Shown here piece by piece: positions 32,973 through 43,555 of a stretch of 64,000 bases of DNA; within the stretch, counting starts at the first letter, position 1; each line of letters begins with the position of its first letter. Origin of the DNA: Adiantum capillus-veneris (taxonomy: Eukaryota; Streptophyta; Polypodiopsida; Polypodiales; Pteridaceae). The translations under genes were made by a program, and so were the position numbers. The DNA is taken from positions 76,830,435 through 76,894,434 of the forward strand of contig CM043950.1 in the NCBI GenBank assembly GCA_014529385.2, in the 5' to 3' direction. The notes beneath the pieces are model-generated. The model ran no database searches. It was not told the origin of the DNA and saw only the letters and a program-made list of their open reading frames with translations.

Positions 32973-34564
32973 TGTAAGTTCCCTCCCTAAACCCTAGAGC
33001 CAATCAGAAAATTTTCGGCCTAGAATTTTTTTTAGAAAAACTAAGACCGACAAAGAAGTTATACGGACAACGGAACTTTACTCCATAATGAAAAGACAAG
33101 GATATTTCAGATGAGAAATTACGTCATCCCTCTACTTTTCCTTTAAGATTAAAACTATTTTTATACTTCTTCGTCAAAAAGCCGTGTGGGAATTGATCTA
33201 GATTGAGAACTAGGAGACAAAGGGACTAACTTAATTGAAAGATCAAGTTAAGGGATAAGACCGAAGAAGAAAATTGGGAACCAAGATGGATCTTCTTGGG
33301 GTCAATTTCATTGAAAGGCCGGCCCATTCAGAAGATTCTCTTGGGGAACTTGTGGGAGATTGGCCCTTTTCGGCTAGGGCAGCGTAACTGGCAAATTGTT
33401 ATACCTAGGTCATTCATGCCCGAGGGATAAGGGATGAATGGGTTTGTTTTATTTTTTCCCGGCCGGGTGAAGTATCCGTGGTATCTTATTGCAAATTGGC
33501 CATAATCCGGGTATGGCCTGATGCCAATAGTTGGATGAAAAGGTTATACTCAGGGAGGATGATGTGAATTTAATTAAGGAAATTTGTTCGACTTGGTTGC
33601 TTAAAAAGGAACTGGAACGGCTAGGAATATAGGGGCTATCATGTGCATCTGTCACCAGATAGTGCTATACCTCTCGAAATAAAATGCTTAGAAAGGAATG
33701 ATTAAATTACTTGATGAGCCTTTCCCAAACACTTAATTATGGGAAATATTGTGAAGGTTATTCCATTTTTATGGCTTGTAAGCGATTATCTTGGCCTGAA
33801 TGGGGAGGTAAGATGAATTGGTTGAAACTAAATGTGTTGCATGATTAGTTAGGAAACTAGTTACAAGCTAATTATAGTAGATAAAGAAAAGAAATGAATT
33901 AAAAGTTTCTAAATAAAGATCTGGTGGGAACAACCAGATGAATTTCTTTGAACGAGGGTATGCAAAAGATTCCATGATGCTTGTTGTTTGATGATTTCTG
34001 ATAGACTACTGTCTGCCTGATTTTGTAGTAGTTAAGTACTACCTCGGGAAGGGATTTTCATGAAATGGTTCGGTGGGTGGGAGGATCCGAAGGATCAAAT
34101 GGCCTGATGTTGATTTAAAAATTTTATGTTAAATGCTAGGACTATTTGGGATAAAAATGGGTAATCAGGGACGAGCGAGACCAGGTAGGATTGCAAGATC
34201 CCTCTTCTTAGGGGAAAGTGATAACTGCCGTGCCTGCTTGTCAAAAAAAAGGGGTTTTTTCCATGAACCAAGGGAGAACAAGAAAGCAAGAGCAGATCCT
34301 CAAGTTAAAGATCAAGAGAATCAAGACTAAGGACCACGATTCTGGGTGCGGAAAGCTATCAAGGACAGATTGATTATGAGAAGCGGATAGAATCATTGAC
34401 TGAAGGGATGTACCCCCTTGGGTTGGCATTCGAGATAGGCCGGAGTCCTGTCTGAATGTCGGTCCTAAGTGGGAGGGATACCTGCAGATAGATCAACGTC
34501 ACTCCCTAGAAGGGTCTGGAGGACTGAGGAAGGTGAGTAGGGTCGAGTCTGGGTATGGCCCTCA
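32973..34564 (+). repeat. Gypsy E 5' LTR (about 1.59 kb)
   Basis: It starts TGTAAGTTCCCTCCC, directly after GAGCA. Bases 33,278-34,564 align with 39,106-40,392 at a constant offset of 5,828. It ends GGTATGGCCCTCA just before the primer site. Confidence 0.8.
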
Positions 34565-34566
34565 GG

Positions 34567-34578
34567 TGGTATCAGAGC
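34567..34578 (+). promoter_or_regulatory. Gypsy E primer binding site
   Basis: TGGTATCAGAGC, two bases after the LTR, is complementary to the 3' end of plant initiator tRNA-Met. Confidence 0.92.
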
Positions 34579-36613
34579 CTAATTTTGAATCTTGGACCTT
34601 GGAATCTAGAATTTTGGATTTAAGATTAATACATGAGAGAAAAACAACTCAGTCTACCAGCCAAATTTTAATTATACTACAAAATGAAGTCTTGATGTTT
34701 CAATAAATTATTCAAAAAAAATTAAGATAGCTTGGGATTTGCCAGAAGAAATTTAACGGATTATCTATGAGAGGATGGAAATTGCGATGCTAGAACAAAG
34801 GCTCGCTATGCTGGATATTTTAGGAAGCTCATAAATGAGAGATTTAAGAAGGTTGGAATTTATTAGGATTGGAAGACTACATGGAATGGCAAGGATGGCA
34901 TGTTTGTTTATATCAATACAATGAAAATTTGAGTACTTATCCACTGAATTGAAGAAGTCTTGTTGAGCGCAAGAGTTGCGGATTTTCCAAGTTTTCTATC
35001 GTTAGGACTTCATGAGAATTCAAGATTACTATAAATCATACCAATATCATCTTCAGACATAAGGATTTTTTTCTATCAAGGGAAGAATTGGATAGCCAAA
35101 TTGCAAGTCATAAGAAAGAATCTTAAGAGTGCAAGTGATGACCAAGCGTTTTTCTTAAGTGCGACGAAAAGAAATCCCATAAATATGGGAAAGTGCAAGA
35201 GATAAGCTCACAAATTCTACGGATCATTTAGAGACTTGAGAATAATAAGAAAGCAAACTTATGAGTCAGCCAAGAACTTTAAAATGGAAATCTTTACTCA
35301 AGACTATTGTAGACGAAAGACCATTTGTAATTTTAAAAGTACACAGTAAAGAGAAGTCATAAAAAACTCATTGGAAATTGAAGGAGAGAGACTAACATTT
35401 GAAGAAAAGGAAATACTCACAATACTCAATTTTTTCAAAAAGTGTTATTTATTTAACTAAAGCCAAAAAGGATTACAAGGGAGGCAGGAAGTGATTACGG
35501 AGAGGCAAAAAAGTTCACAACTCATGAAGATCCTCTAATATATGGTCACATAACCAAGTATCGCAAGCACCTCATATGTTAGGATGCTCACCCTCTGGAA
35601 TGGTTCTATGAGAAACAGCTTGAGAAATTTATCGGGTATGAGCTGAGAAAAGAAAAGGACCTCTAAGATGAAGACTCCAAATGGTATCGAGACAAATCTT
35701 CGAATGAGGGATAAACTGCACAAGCAAGAACAACCTTGCGGAGAACCCAGGATCTCGTGTCTTTTTGATGCAATAGTATCGAGGGCCAAGTCCCAGAGCC
35801 TCTGTAACCATAGCAAGTCGGGTATTGTTGCGGAAATGATCTCTACCCCAGAGAGTCACTTTTGTGAGATGTCGCCATGTCTTCCATATCGTCTGGCCGA
35901 CACAAGAATTTGGTTGAGAAAAGAGGAGATCTTTGTATCGCTGTAAGAACTATCTTTTAACCGCCTCATTTTCACTCTGCAAGTGAGAGATGCATACAGG
36001 AAGAACCAAGTCTTCTTGCCAAGACGCCATCAGATAAGAAAATGACTAGGTTACAAGAGAGTGAAGATCACAAAAATAAGAGGATAACAAGTGCTGATAA
36101 AGAAGGGATTACCAGTAGCTTATAAAGAGTAAGTAGCGTATCAAAGAATCCATAAACGTGATGACTTATTCAAGGAGATAACTTATTAAGAAAGATTTAT
36201 CATGACTCCAATATTATATTAGCCGATTTTTGGGATGAAGAAGTGTAAGAGAGAAGTCAAGTTGAAAGCGTTAACAAGAAGTTAAGTCACAAGACGTATC
36301 CAAGGAGTTTCATCAATTACGTATTTTATTCAAGTTGAGGACAACTCTTTTTTTTTTGGGGGGGGGAGAGATGTTGCCTTCAATAGACTCAAAAACCTCT
36401 TGACCAACAGTCCTGTCCTCATCAACCCTGACTAATTCACTCCTTAGCTCTTCCTTACCCGAGGAATTTCAACAATAAATTCAGGTAGACCCTATTTTAG
36501 ACCTCTTCTACGGGAGATTCAAGCTCGGAACCCAAGGAAACACTTAATTGACTATACCTTAGCAGATGGTTTCTTTACTACCTAGAAAGCTTCAACCCCT
36601 AGATATTCCTTAG
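34579..36613 (+). pseudogene. Gypsy E decayed gag-pol region
   Basis: Position implies gag, protease and RT, but no frame is long and I recognise no motif with confidence. The sequence is A-rich with many stops, as expected for an old copy. A G run near 36,357-36,366 interrupts it. Confidence 0.45.
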
Positions 36614-37359
36614 ATGAAGTGGGAATGTCTGAGTATGGACTTTCTCACTGGTCTTCCAAAGAGAACTAGAAACTATGATTCTACTTTTGTCGTAGTAGAT
36701 AAGCTCACTAAGGTGGCTCATCTAATTCCAATCAAGCAGACAGTCACCGCCATCGACATAGATCAAGTATTTGTCAAAGAGGTAGTAAGATTACATGGAA
36801 TCCCTGCAAGAATCATCAGTGATCGGGATGCCAAATTTACTTCTAAGTTTTGGCAAGCTATGTTTTGATCTCTGGATACCCAGCTGAATCTCAACTCAGC
36901 TTATCATCCGGAGACTGATGGTCAAACTGAGCGAGGGAATCAAGTCATTGAAGATATGCTTCAAGCATACTGCAACCAACAACCCAAGCAATGGATCAAG
37001 TTTCTTCCCCTAGTTGAGCTTACTTATAACTCTTCTCACCATCGCAGCCTCGAAATGTCACCCTTTAAAGACCTGTATGTTCAGGAATGTTTAGTCCCTC
37101 TTCGATTATCCGACCTAGCTCTTCATGATCCTGCCGCTAAGTCTATCATGGAAGAGATGGATCATCAACTTCTAGTCATTAGAGACAACCTGAAGAGAGC
37201 TAGTGATAGGCAGAAGAGCTACGCTGATCTTCACCGCTTCGCTAGAAGCTTTACAAAGACGAACAAGTTTTTCTCAAAGTCAAACCCAAACACAGCTCCT
37301 TAAAGCTAGGGAAATTCCGTAAACTTGCATTCAGATATTGTGGACCTTTTGGAATCAAA
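36614..37359 (+). pseudogene. Gypsy E integrase
   Basis: It reads MDFLTGLPKRTRNYDSTFVV (first Asp), IISDRDAKFTSKFWQ (second Asp), NSAYHPETDGQTERGNQVIE (Glu), then ELTYNSSHHRSLEMSPF. A frame-shifted C-terminal part, SLKLGKFRKLAFRYCGPFGI, contains the GPY/F module. A TGA at 36,866-36,868 sits where Leu or Arg is usual. These signatures fit chromovirus-type integrases, although no chromodomain is visible. Sequence identity stops abruptly near 37,360. Confidence 0.88.
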
Positions 37360-39105
37360 TCAATATCTCCTTTTTTTTGTTCAAACCCTTGATCATATTT
37401 TTGGTTGGTTAAATTGGGGTCCAATAACATTTGAGAAGAGAATTTGGGGTCCAATACCATTTGAGAAGAGAATTGGGGTCCAATAGGAATTGAGAAGAGA
37501 ATTCCACTCACCATTTCCTATATAAACACCCCACACCCCCTCTCCTTTGTATTTTTAGACACACACATATTGCTAAGCTACTTGCATACTTGCCATGCTC
37601 AAAACTATGCTTAAGTAAATCAAGGTTTCAATTAAACCTTGCTCTTGCTCTCTCCCTCTCTTGAAGGCCAAACCCTCAACTCTCTTCCTCTCTTGAAGGC
37701 CAAACCCTTGAGGGTTTTTGTGAAGAAGCTCCTCTCTCCTTCCTCTTCATTATAAATCCCTTTCCTTCCTCCTTGAGCCTCACATACCTTCAAGACGGAC
37801 TTCAACCCCACTTCCCTCTTGTTTAGAGGAGGTAATCTTCATTTCTAGTAGGATTAGTTAGTCCATGTGTTTTAATACTAGGAAGGTTTATGTGCATTTT
37901 TAGTTTTAAGCTTTAATGGAAACCTTGCAATTAGAGTTAAGCAATAAGAGTATCTACGCATCATAAAGTTAAGCTTCAAAGGTAGATATGCACTCGTAAG
38001 CTAAGCTTAAATGGTAGATTTGCACTTAGATGTAAGCTTTAGTGATTACCTTGCATTTTTAGATTTTAAGCTTTAATGGAAACCTTGCAATTAGGGTTAT
38101 GTGATAAGAGTATCTACGCATCATAAAGTTAAGCTTCAAAGGTACATTTGCACTTGTAAGCTAAGTTTTAATGGTAACTTTGCACTTAGATGTAAGCTTT
38201 AGTGATTACCTTCCATTTTTAGGTTTTAAGATTTAATGGAAACCTTGCAATTAGGGTTGAGTGATAAGAGTATCTACGCATCATAAAGTTAAGCTTCAAA
38301 GGTAGATTTGCTCTCGTAAGCTAAGCTTTAATGGTAACTTTGCACTTAGATGTAAGCTTTAGTGATTACCTTGCATTTTTAGGTTTAAGCTTTAATGGAA
38401 ACCTTGCAATTAGGGTCAAGTGATAAGAGTATCTATGCATCATAAAGTTAAGCTTTAAAGGTAGATTTGCTCTTGTAAGCTATGCTTTAATGGTAACTTT
38501 GCACTTAGGTGTAAGCTTTAGTGACTACCTTGCATTTTAGGTTTAAGCTTTAATGGAAAGCTCAAAAACTCATAAATTATAGGATGACTTCTAGCTTCCT
38601 AAAATGGAAAGCTAGGTACCATAAGAAAAGAGTAGTTGTCTAAGCTCGATAGAAGTAGTTCAATTTTTGGTATTGAAGAGTATTTCTAAAGTTTTCATTT
38701 TTAAGTTTGTTTGCAAATACGAGATGGGGGAGATAGGGGATAACTTCGCGGAATTGATCTTCGTGTTGTTTAAACCGAAAACTCTACAAGCTTCCATGGA
38801 GATGCCCCATGGATGGCAAAGGATTGCAAAAACCTGGGAATCGACAAAACGGGGATTGAACTTAAAAAGTTGGCATTTCCAAAGAGACATTAACCATTAA
38901 ATGCCTATGGCAAAAACTCTCTTGTATTTTCTAAATAAACTTGGCTGGTAGATAATTAATGAAAGTAGGAATTAAGGTTGATAAATGAATGAACCTGGCA
39001 ATTACCAACTATGAGTTAAAAAGGAATCTCGAGAGGTGATACAGATAACCCATTGCAAAACATAGATTTAACTAGGATTTTTGAAGATTGTCTAGAAATG
39101 AGCCA
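37360..39105. other. Unrelated filler in gypsy E with promoter-like segment and minisatellite
   Basis: It begins with three copies of a unit containing GGGGTCCAATA...TTGAGAAGAGAATT (about 37,410-37,505). A TATATAAAC box (about 37,520) and CTCTCTTGAAGGCCAAACC repeats follow, which resembles the R region of some LTR. The 160-bp tandem array comes next, then unassigned DNA. No gene is seen. It may be a solo LTR or a foreign insertion joined to a deletion of the E 3' LTR start. Confidence 0.5.
37892..38560. repeat. 160-bp tandem array (about 4.2 copies)
   Basis: The phrase GCATTTTTAGGTTTTAAGCT or a close variant begins units at 37,892, 38,052, 38,212, 38,372 and 38,531. Each unit contains ATGGAAACCTTGCAATTAG and GAGTATCTACGCATCATAAA. 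Copies differ by only a few bases. Confidence 0.93.
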
Positions 39106-40394
39106 GAACCAAGATAGATCTTATTGGGGTCAATTTGATTGAAAGGCCGGCCCATTGAGAGGATTCTCTTGGGGAACTTGTGGGAGATTGGCCCTTTTCG
39201 GCTAGGGCAGCATAACCGGCAAGTTGTTATACCTAGGTCATTCATGCCCGAGGGATAAGGAATGAATGGGTTTGTTTTATTTTTGCCCGGCCGGGTGAAG
39301 TACCCACAGTATCTTATTGGAAATCGGCCATAATCCGGGTATGGCCTGATGCCAATAGTTGGATGAAAAGGTTATACTCAGGGAGGATGATGTGAATTTA
39401 ATTAAGGAAATTTGTTCGACTTGGTTTCTTAAAAAGAAACTGGAACGGCTAGGAATATAGGGGCTATCTTGTGTATCTGTCACCAGATGGTGCTATACCT
39501 CTCGCAATAAAATGCTTAGGAAGGAATGATTAAATTACTTGATGAGACTTTCCCAAACACTTAATTCTGGGAAATATTGTGAAGGTTATTCCATTTTGAT
39601 GGCTTGTAACCGATTATCTTGGCCTGAACGGGGAGGTAAGATGAATTGGTTGAAACTAAATGTGTTGCATGATTAGTTAGGAAACTAGTTACAAGCTAAT
39701 TATAGCAGATAAAGGAAAGGAATGAATTAAAAGTTTCTAAGTAAAGATGTGGTGGGAACAACCAGATGAATTTCCCTGAACAAGGGTATGCAACAGATTG
39801 CATGCTGCTTGTTGTGTGATGATGTCTGATAGACTATTGTCTTCGTGATTTTGTAGTAGTTAGGGACTACCTCGGGAAGGGATTTTCATGAAATGGTTCG
39901 GTGGGTGGGCGGATCCGGAGGATCAGATGGCCGGATGTTGATTTAAAATTTTTATGTTAAACGCTAGGACTACGTGGGATAAAAATGGATAATCGGGGAC
40001 GAGCGAGACCAGGTAGGATTGCAAGATCCCTCTTCTTAGGGAAAAATGATAACTGCTGTGCTTGCTTGTCAGGAAAAAGGGGTTATCGCCATGAACCAAG
40101 GGAGAACAAGAAAGCAAGAGCAGATCCTCAAGTTAAAGATCAAGATAATCAAGACTAAGGACCACGATTTTGGGTGCGGAAAGCTATCAAGGACAGATTG
40201 ATTATGAGAAGCAGATAGAATCATTGCCTGAAGGAATGTACCCCCTTGGGTTGGCATTCGAGATAGGCCGGAGTCCTATCTGAATGTCGGTTCCAAGTGG
40301 GAGGGATACTTGCAGATAGATCTACATCACTCCCTGGAACGGTCTAGAGGATTGAGGGAGGTGAGTAGGGTCAAGTCTGGGTATGGCCCTCACA
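39106..40394 (+). repeat. Gypsy E 3' LTR, 5'-truncated
   Basis: It matches 33,278-34,564 throughout without net length change and ends in CACA before the GAGCA target-site copy. The first 305 bp of the LTR are missing. Confidence 0.85.
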
Positions 40395-41186
40395 GAGCAT
40401 GTACACTTGTTTAACACATCAAGATAAGCCTATGAGTCAAGTTTCACTGAATTTGAACAAGATTTACCAAGTCACACTCAAGTTCTTGACATTCAGTACA
40501 GATTTCTGTTTTTATCAAGATTTTGTTTTATTTTGTGATCCAAACTTCATGAGCCTTCACAAAAGATGTTTGCAATCATGATTAGAGTCTTTGGTAGCAA
40601 CCTTGGTCAGTTTTGAGTCAAAAATTAATAAACACGATTATTAACTTTTGACCTAAAATGAACAATTTTTTCAACCTTCTCACCAGACAGTCTTTTTATG
40701 ATCTATTTTGAGTCTCTGAGTCAAGTTAATCTTAATTTGGACAAGATTTATCAAGTTTATCAATTGTTTCGTGTTCGCAGACTGACATGCAAAATTGGTC
40801 ACAATTTTCAATCCAATGATCCAAATCTTACCAAATTTGGTTTATGGGCTTATGACAACATGGTAAAACTAGTGGTATGCTGACTTGGTCAAAAAAGTTG
40901 AAATAGGGGATATATATAAATAATCGTGATTATTTACAACTGATAAATTTTTTATCTTTTTGATCAAGTGATCATGTACACATGTTTATCACATCAATAT
41001 AAGCCTATATATCAAATTTCAACAAGTTTGGACAAATCTTTCTCCAATTTACACTCAAGTTTCAAAAAGCCAGTACAAACATTAATTTTTACCCATTTTT
41101 TTGTCAATTTGGTGATCCAAATCTTTTGTGCCTTTACAAAAGTTGTTTGTACACACAATGGTATGAACCTTGGTCAAATCTGAGCT

Positions 41187-41216
41187 AAAAGTTAATAATC
41201 ATGATTATTAACTTTT
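41187..41216. repeat. Perfect 30-bp palindrome
   Basis: The half-site AAAAGTTAATAATCA is followed exactly by its reverse complement. It belongs to the same family as the palindromes at 32,865-32,949. Confidence 0.93.
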
Positions 41217-43374
41217 GCCCAAAATGAACACTTTTTTGAGCTTTTTCACTGGACAGTCTTTTCATAATCTATTTTGAGCCTATAAATCAAGCCAAAACTT
41301 AATTTGGCCTAAAATTTTAAGAAAAAGTAAATAATCTGAGTTTTGGCAAACATTTGAAAATTTTACCTCAAAGTGTCCTTGAGCTTACCCACTGGTTCAT
41401 ACAACTTTTAGGCTTACTCTCCAGTTGGATTGAGTGGTTTGGAGTCTTTTCGTGCTATTTCTAGCCGCAGATCTGAAACTCTGTAACTTTACATAAACAA
41501 CTCACAGATGATTCGTTCGGAGGGAGCAATGTTCTGAAATCCACCTCGGATCCTACTTACCCTACTCTTAGGTTCTCATGCAATGGGGTTGTGGAAAGTG
41601 TCCACGAACACTCGTTTTCTTGTGTTTTTTATGTTTTTCAGAGCCTTGATCTTAAGATTTGTCCCGTCTACCAATCATTCTCCAAATCCTAATCTAAATT
41701 TACAATTCTACAATCCTAAAGGCACTCGGCAAGTACAACTTACCTCCAAGCTATCTCTACATAGCAAAAGACGACAATCTTAAGCTATGCAGTTTCTAAA
41801 AAGAAAGTTTTAGTTTAGGTGAACCTAGAGGAAGTTAATGGACAATTACACAAGATACTCGTATTTTCCCTAGTTTAGGTCTATTTGTCCCCGGTAACGG
41901 CACTAACTGTGGGACGCATGTCTAACCTCATCATCGTATCTTATTGCGGTATTAGCGAGAACCACGATTAATTTGTCAAACCTTGGGATGAAACTCACTT
42001 GACTAGTGCATAGAGGCTACAAGAGGTTGTCAATCTCTTGGAAAACAACTAGCAACTCACATCTAACTCAGGCTACACTCAAGTGATTGAAATCACCAAA
42101 AGCCTAGCGCTCATTGGCAAGCAAATCACATCCGTTACAGCATCAAATGACATCCAATTGTAATGAAACTTCCAGGACAAGTTATAAGACCTAAGCACAC
42201 ATGATTATGGTGTCAAACCCCACTTTAGGTCAAGTTCCAAAATCGCGATTATTAACAATAGCAGTGGATTTTTGACCTCGTCGTTTTCGACCCAGAATGC
42301 ATCTAAATGCTTAGCAATGATGCCCCAATACCCCGCCTATGCTTAGTTTTCGATTTAAAAGTGTAAATTCCTAGCTATGATGAAATTAAGACGCGGGTCG
42401 GTGACACCAAAATCTACAAAAAACTATGAATGGCTTGCATCAATGCGTAGAGGTCTTACATGTGGTTGCAATGCAACAAACACTTTCGCAATGTGACAAC
42501 CGAAGAGAGAGTAGGAAGCACGAGAAGGAGAGGAGTGAGCATCGTGAGCTCACGCTGTGTATTTCTTATCCAAAAACTTAATCAAAATTTTACAAAGTTG
42601 GCTTTTATACCTTAGCCAAGGTCGAAAATGTGTAATGCCCAGCGCCCAAGACCTTTGAGACTCCACACTTATTGTATCTGCAACCTAGCTATAGTAAGTG
42701 ACCTATGATTTACATCTTGGAACTCTTATTGAGCCCATAACACGTTACAATTATCACAATGGCTAAATAATTCAAGAAATTACAATACATGGCCATTTTG
42801 GAAAAATGTGAAAAGTGTGTAACTCCAATCTTCACTACTTCTTTGTATTCATCCTCGATGTGCATTTGTACATCTTCGGTGCTTGGTCTTTAGCCGCTTT
42901 TGTTAATTGACGTTGACTCAATTAACAAAAAAGGGTACCTAAAATTGGTTGTCGAAGCATGGAAACCCTATTTGCAAATCCGGACTAACTGAAAACATCT
43001 GGCCTAGATATAGCACGATAATTTTTCAATACATACGGTGCATGTCTGATTGTACTGATGATGGAGAACAATCGTTCTTGTTATGCTTATGCAGAGCACG
43101 AAAGCACCTTGGGCTTGAGACAATCCTTGCTTAGGGATGCATATACGCGTCTAGTACATGCGTTGTTACACGGCATCACTCATAGCCCTTGCATGCTATA
43201 CTATGCAATCGGTACTTGAATAGTTTGATAAATACAAGTAAACTTAAATGCTTACCTCATAATTTACCTGTATAGACTTGCCGTGTTGATCACTTGGCCG
43301 GGATGCTCGAGCTTTCATGAACCTCGAACCGAGCATCAATATCGTCTTTGCCGAGCAGCCTTGCTCAGAACCTT

Positions 43375-43388
43375 GCCCGATGTCACCA
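43375..43388 (-). promoter_or_regulatory. Element D candidate primer binding site
   Basis: TGGTGACATCGGGC on the minus strand lies 8 bases after the LTR end. It begins with the TGG that pairs with a tRNA CCA end, but I cannot name the tRNA. Confidence 0.5.
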
Positions 43389-43396
43389 ATTCCCAG

Positions 43397-43551
43397 TGAA
43401 AGGGCTTAGGGAGATAGACATGCCAATAACCACCCAACCATACCTATATATAGGCCCTTGGACCTCCTATATATAGCCCCTATATCGCATGTGTATCCAT
43501 CAGCCCTTGGCCAGGGCCGTGCCCTCCTATAGTACTACCCTTGGCATGACA
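43397..43551 (-). repeat. Element D 5' LTR (155 bp)
   Basis: It is a near-identical direct repeat of 30,600-30,754, followed by TCAA. Confidence 0.82.
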
Positions 43552-43555
43552 TCAA

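Larger units (their letters stand above)
32973..40394 (+). mobile_element. Gypsy element E (chromovirus-like), rearranged
   Basis: The plus-oriented element is flanked by GAGCA at 32,968-32,972 and 40,395-40,399. It has a 5' LTR, an initiator-Met primer site, decayed internal sequence, an integrase fragment, and a 3' LTR that lacks its first 305 bp. A 1.75-kb unrelated segment (37,360-39,105) lies between integrase and the shortened 3' LTR. It is inserted in D. Confidence 0.82.
40395..43396. other. Element D internal segment, right part
   Basis: No gene is recognised. A unit of about 575 bp is imperfectly duplicated (ACATCAAGATAAGCCTATGA near 40,425, and a variant near 40,995). Palindrome variants lie at about 40,622, 40,918 and 41,187. 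The right end holds the inferred primer site of D. Confidence 0.5.
30600..43551 (-). mobile_element. LTR element D with 155-bp LTRs, hosts gypsy E
   Basis: Direct 155-bp repeats with TG...CA ends lie at 30,600-30,754 and 43,397-43,551, flanked by TCAA at 30,596-30,599 and 43,552-43,555. On the minus strand the right copy is followed, after 8 bases, by TGGTGACATCGGGC, a plausible primer site, so the element reads leftward. Inside are about 5.5 kb of its own sequence plus gypsy E. No gag or pol of D is recognisable. Confidence 0.78.

Noticed and set aside
36357-36366. G run as the gypsy E polypurine tract
   Set aside because: It precedes the integrase and is not next to an LTR.
37892-38560. 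CRISPR-like array
   Set aside because: The units are contiguous 160-bp tandem repeats without spacers, in a plant genome.
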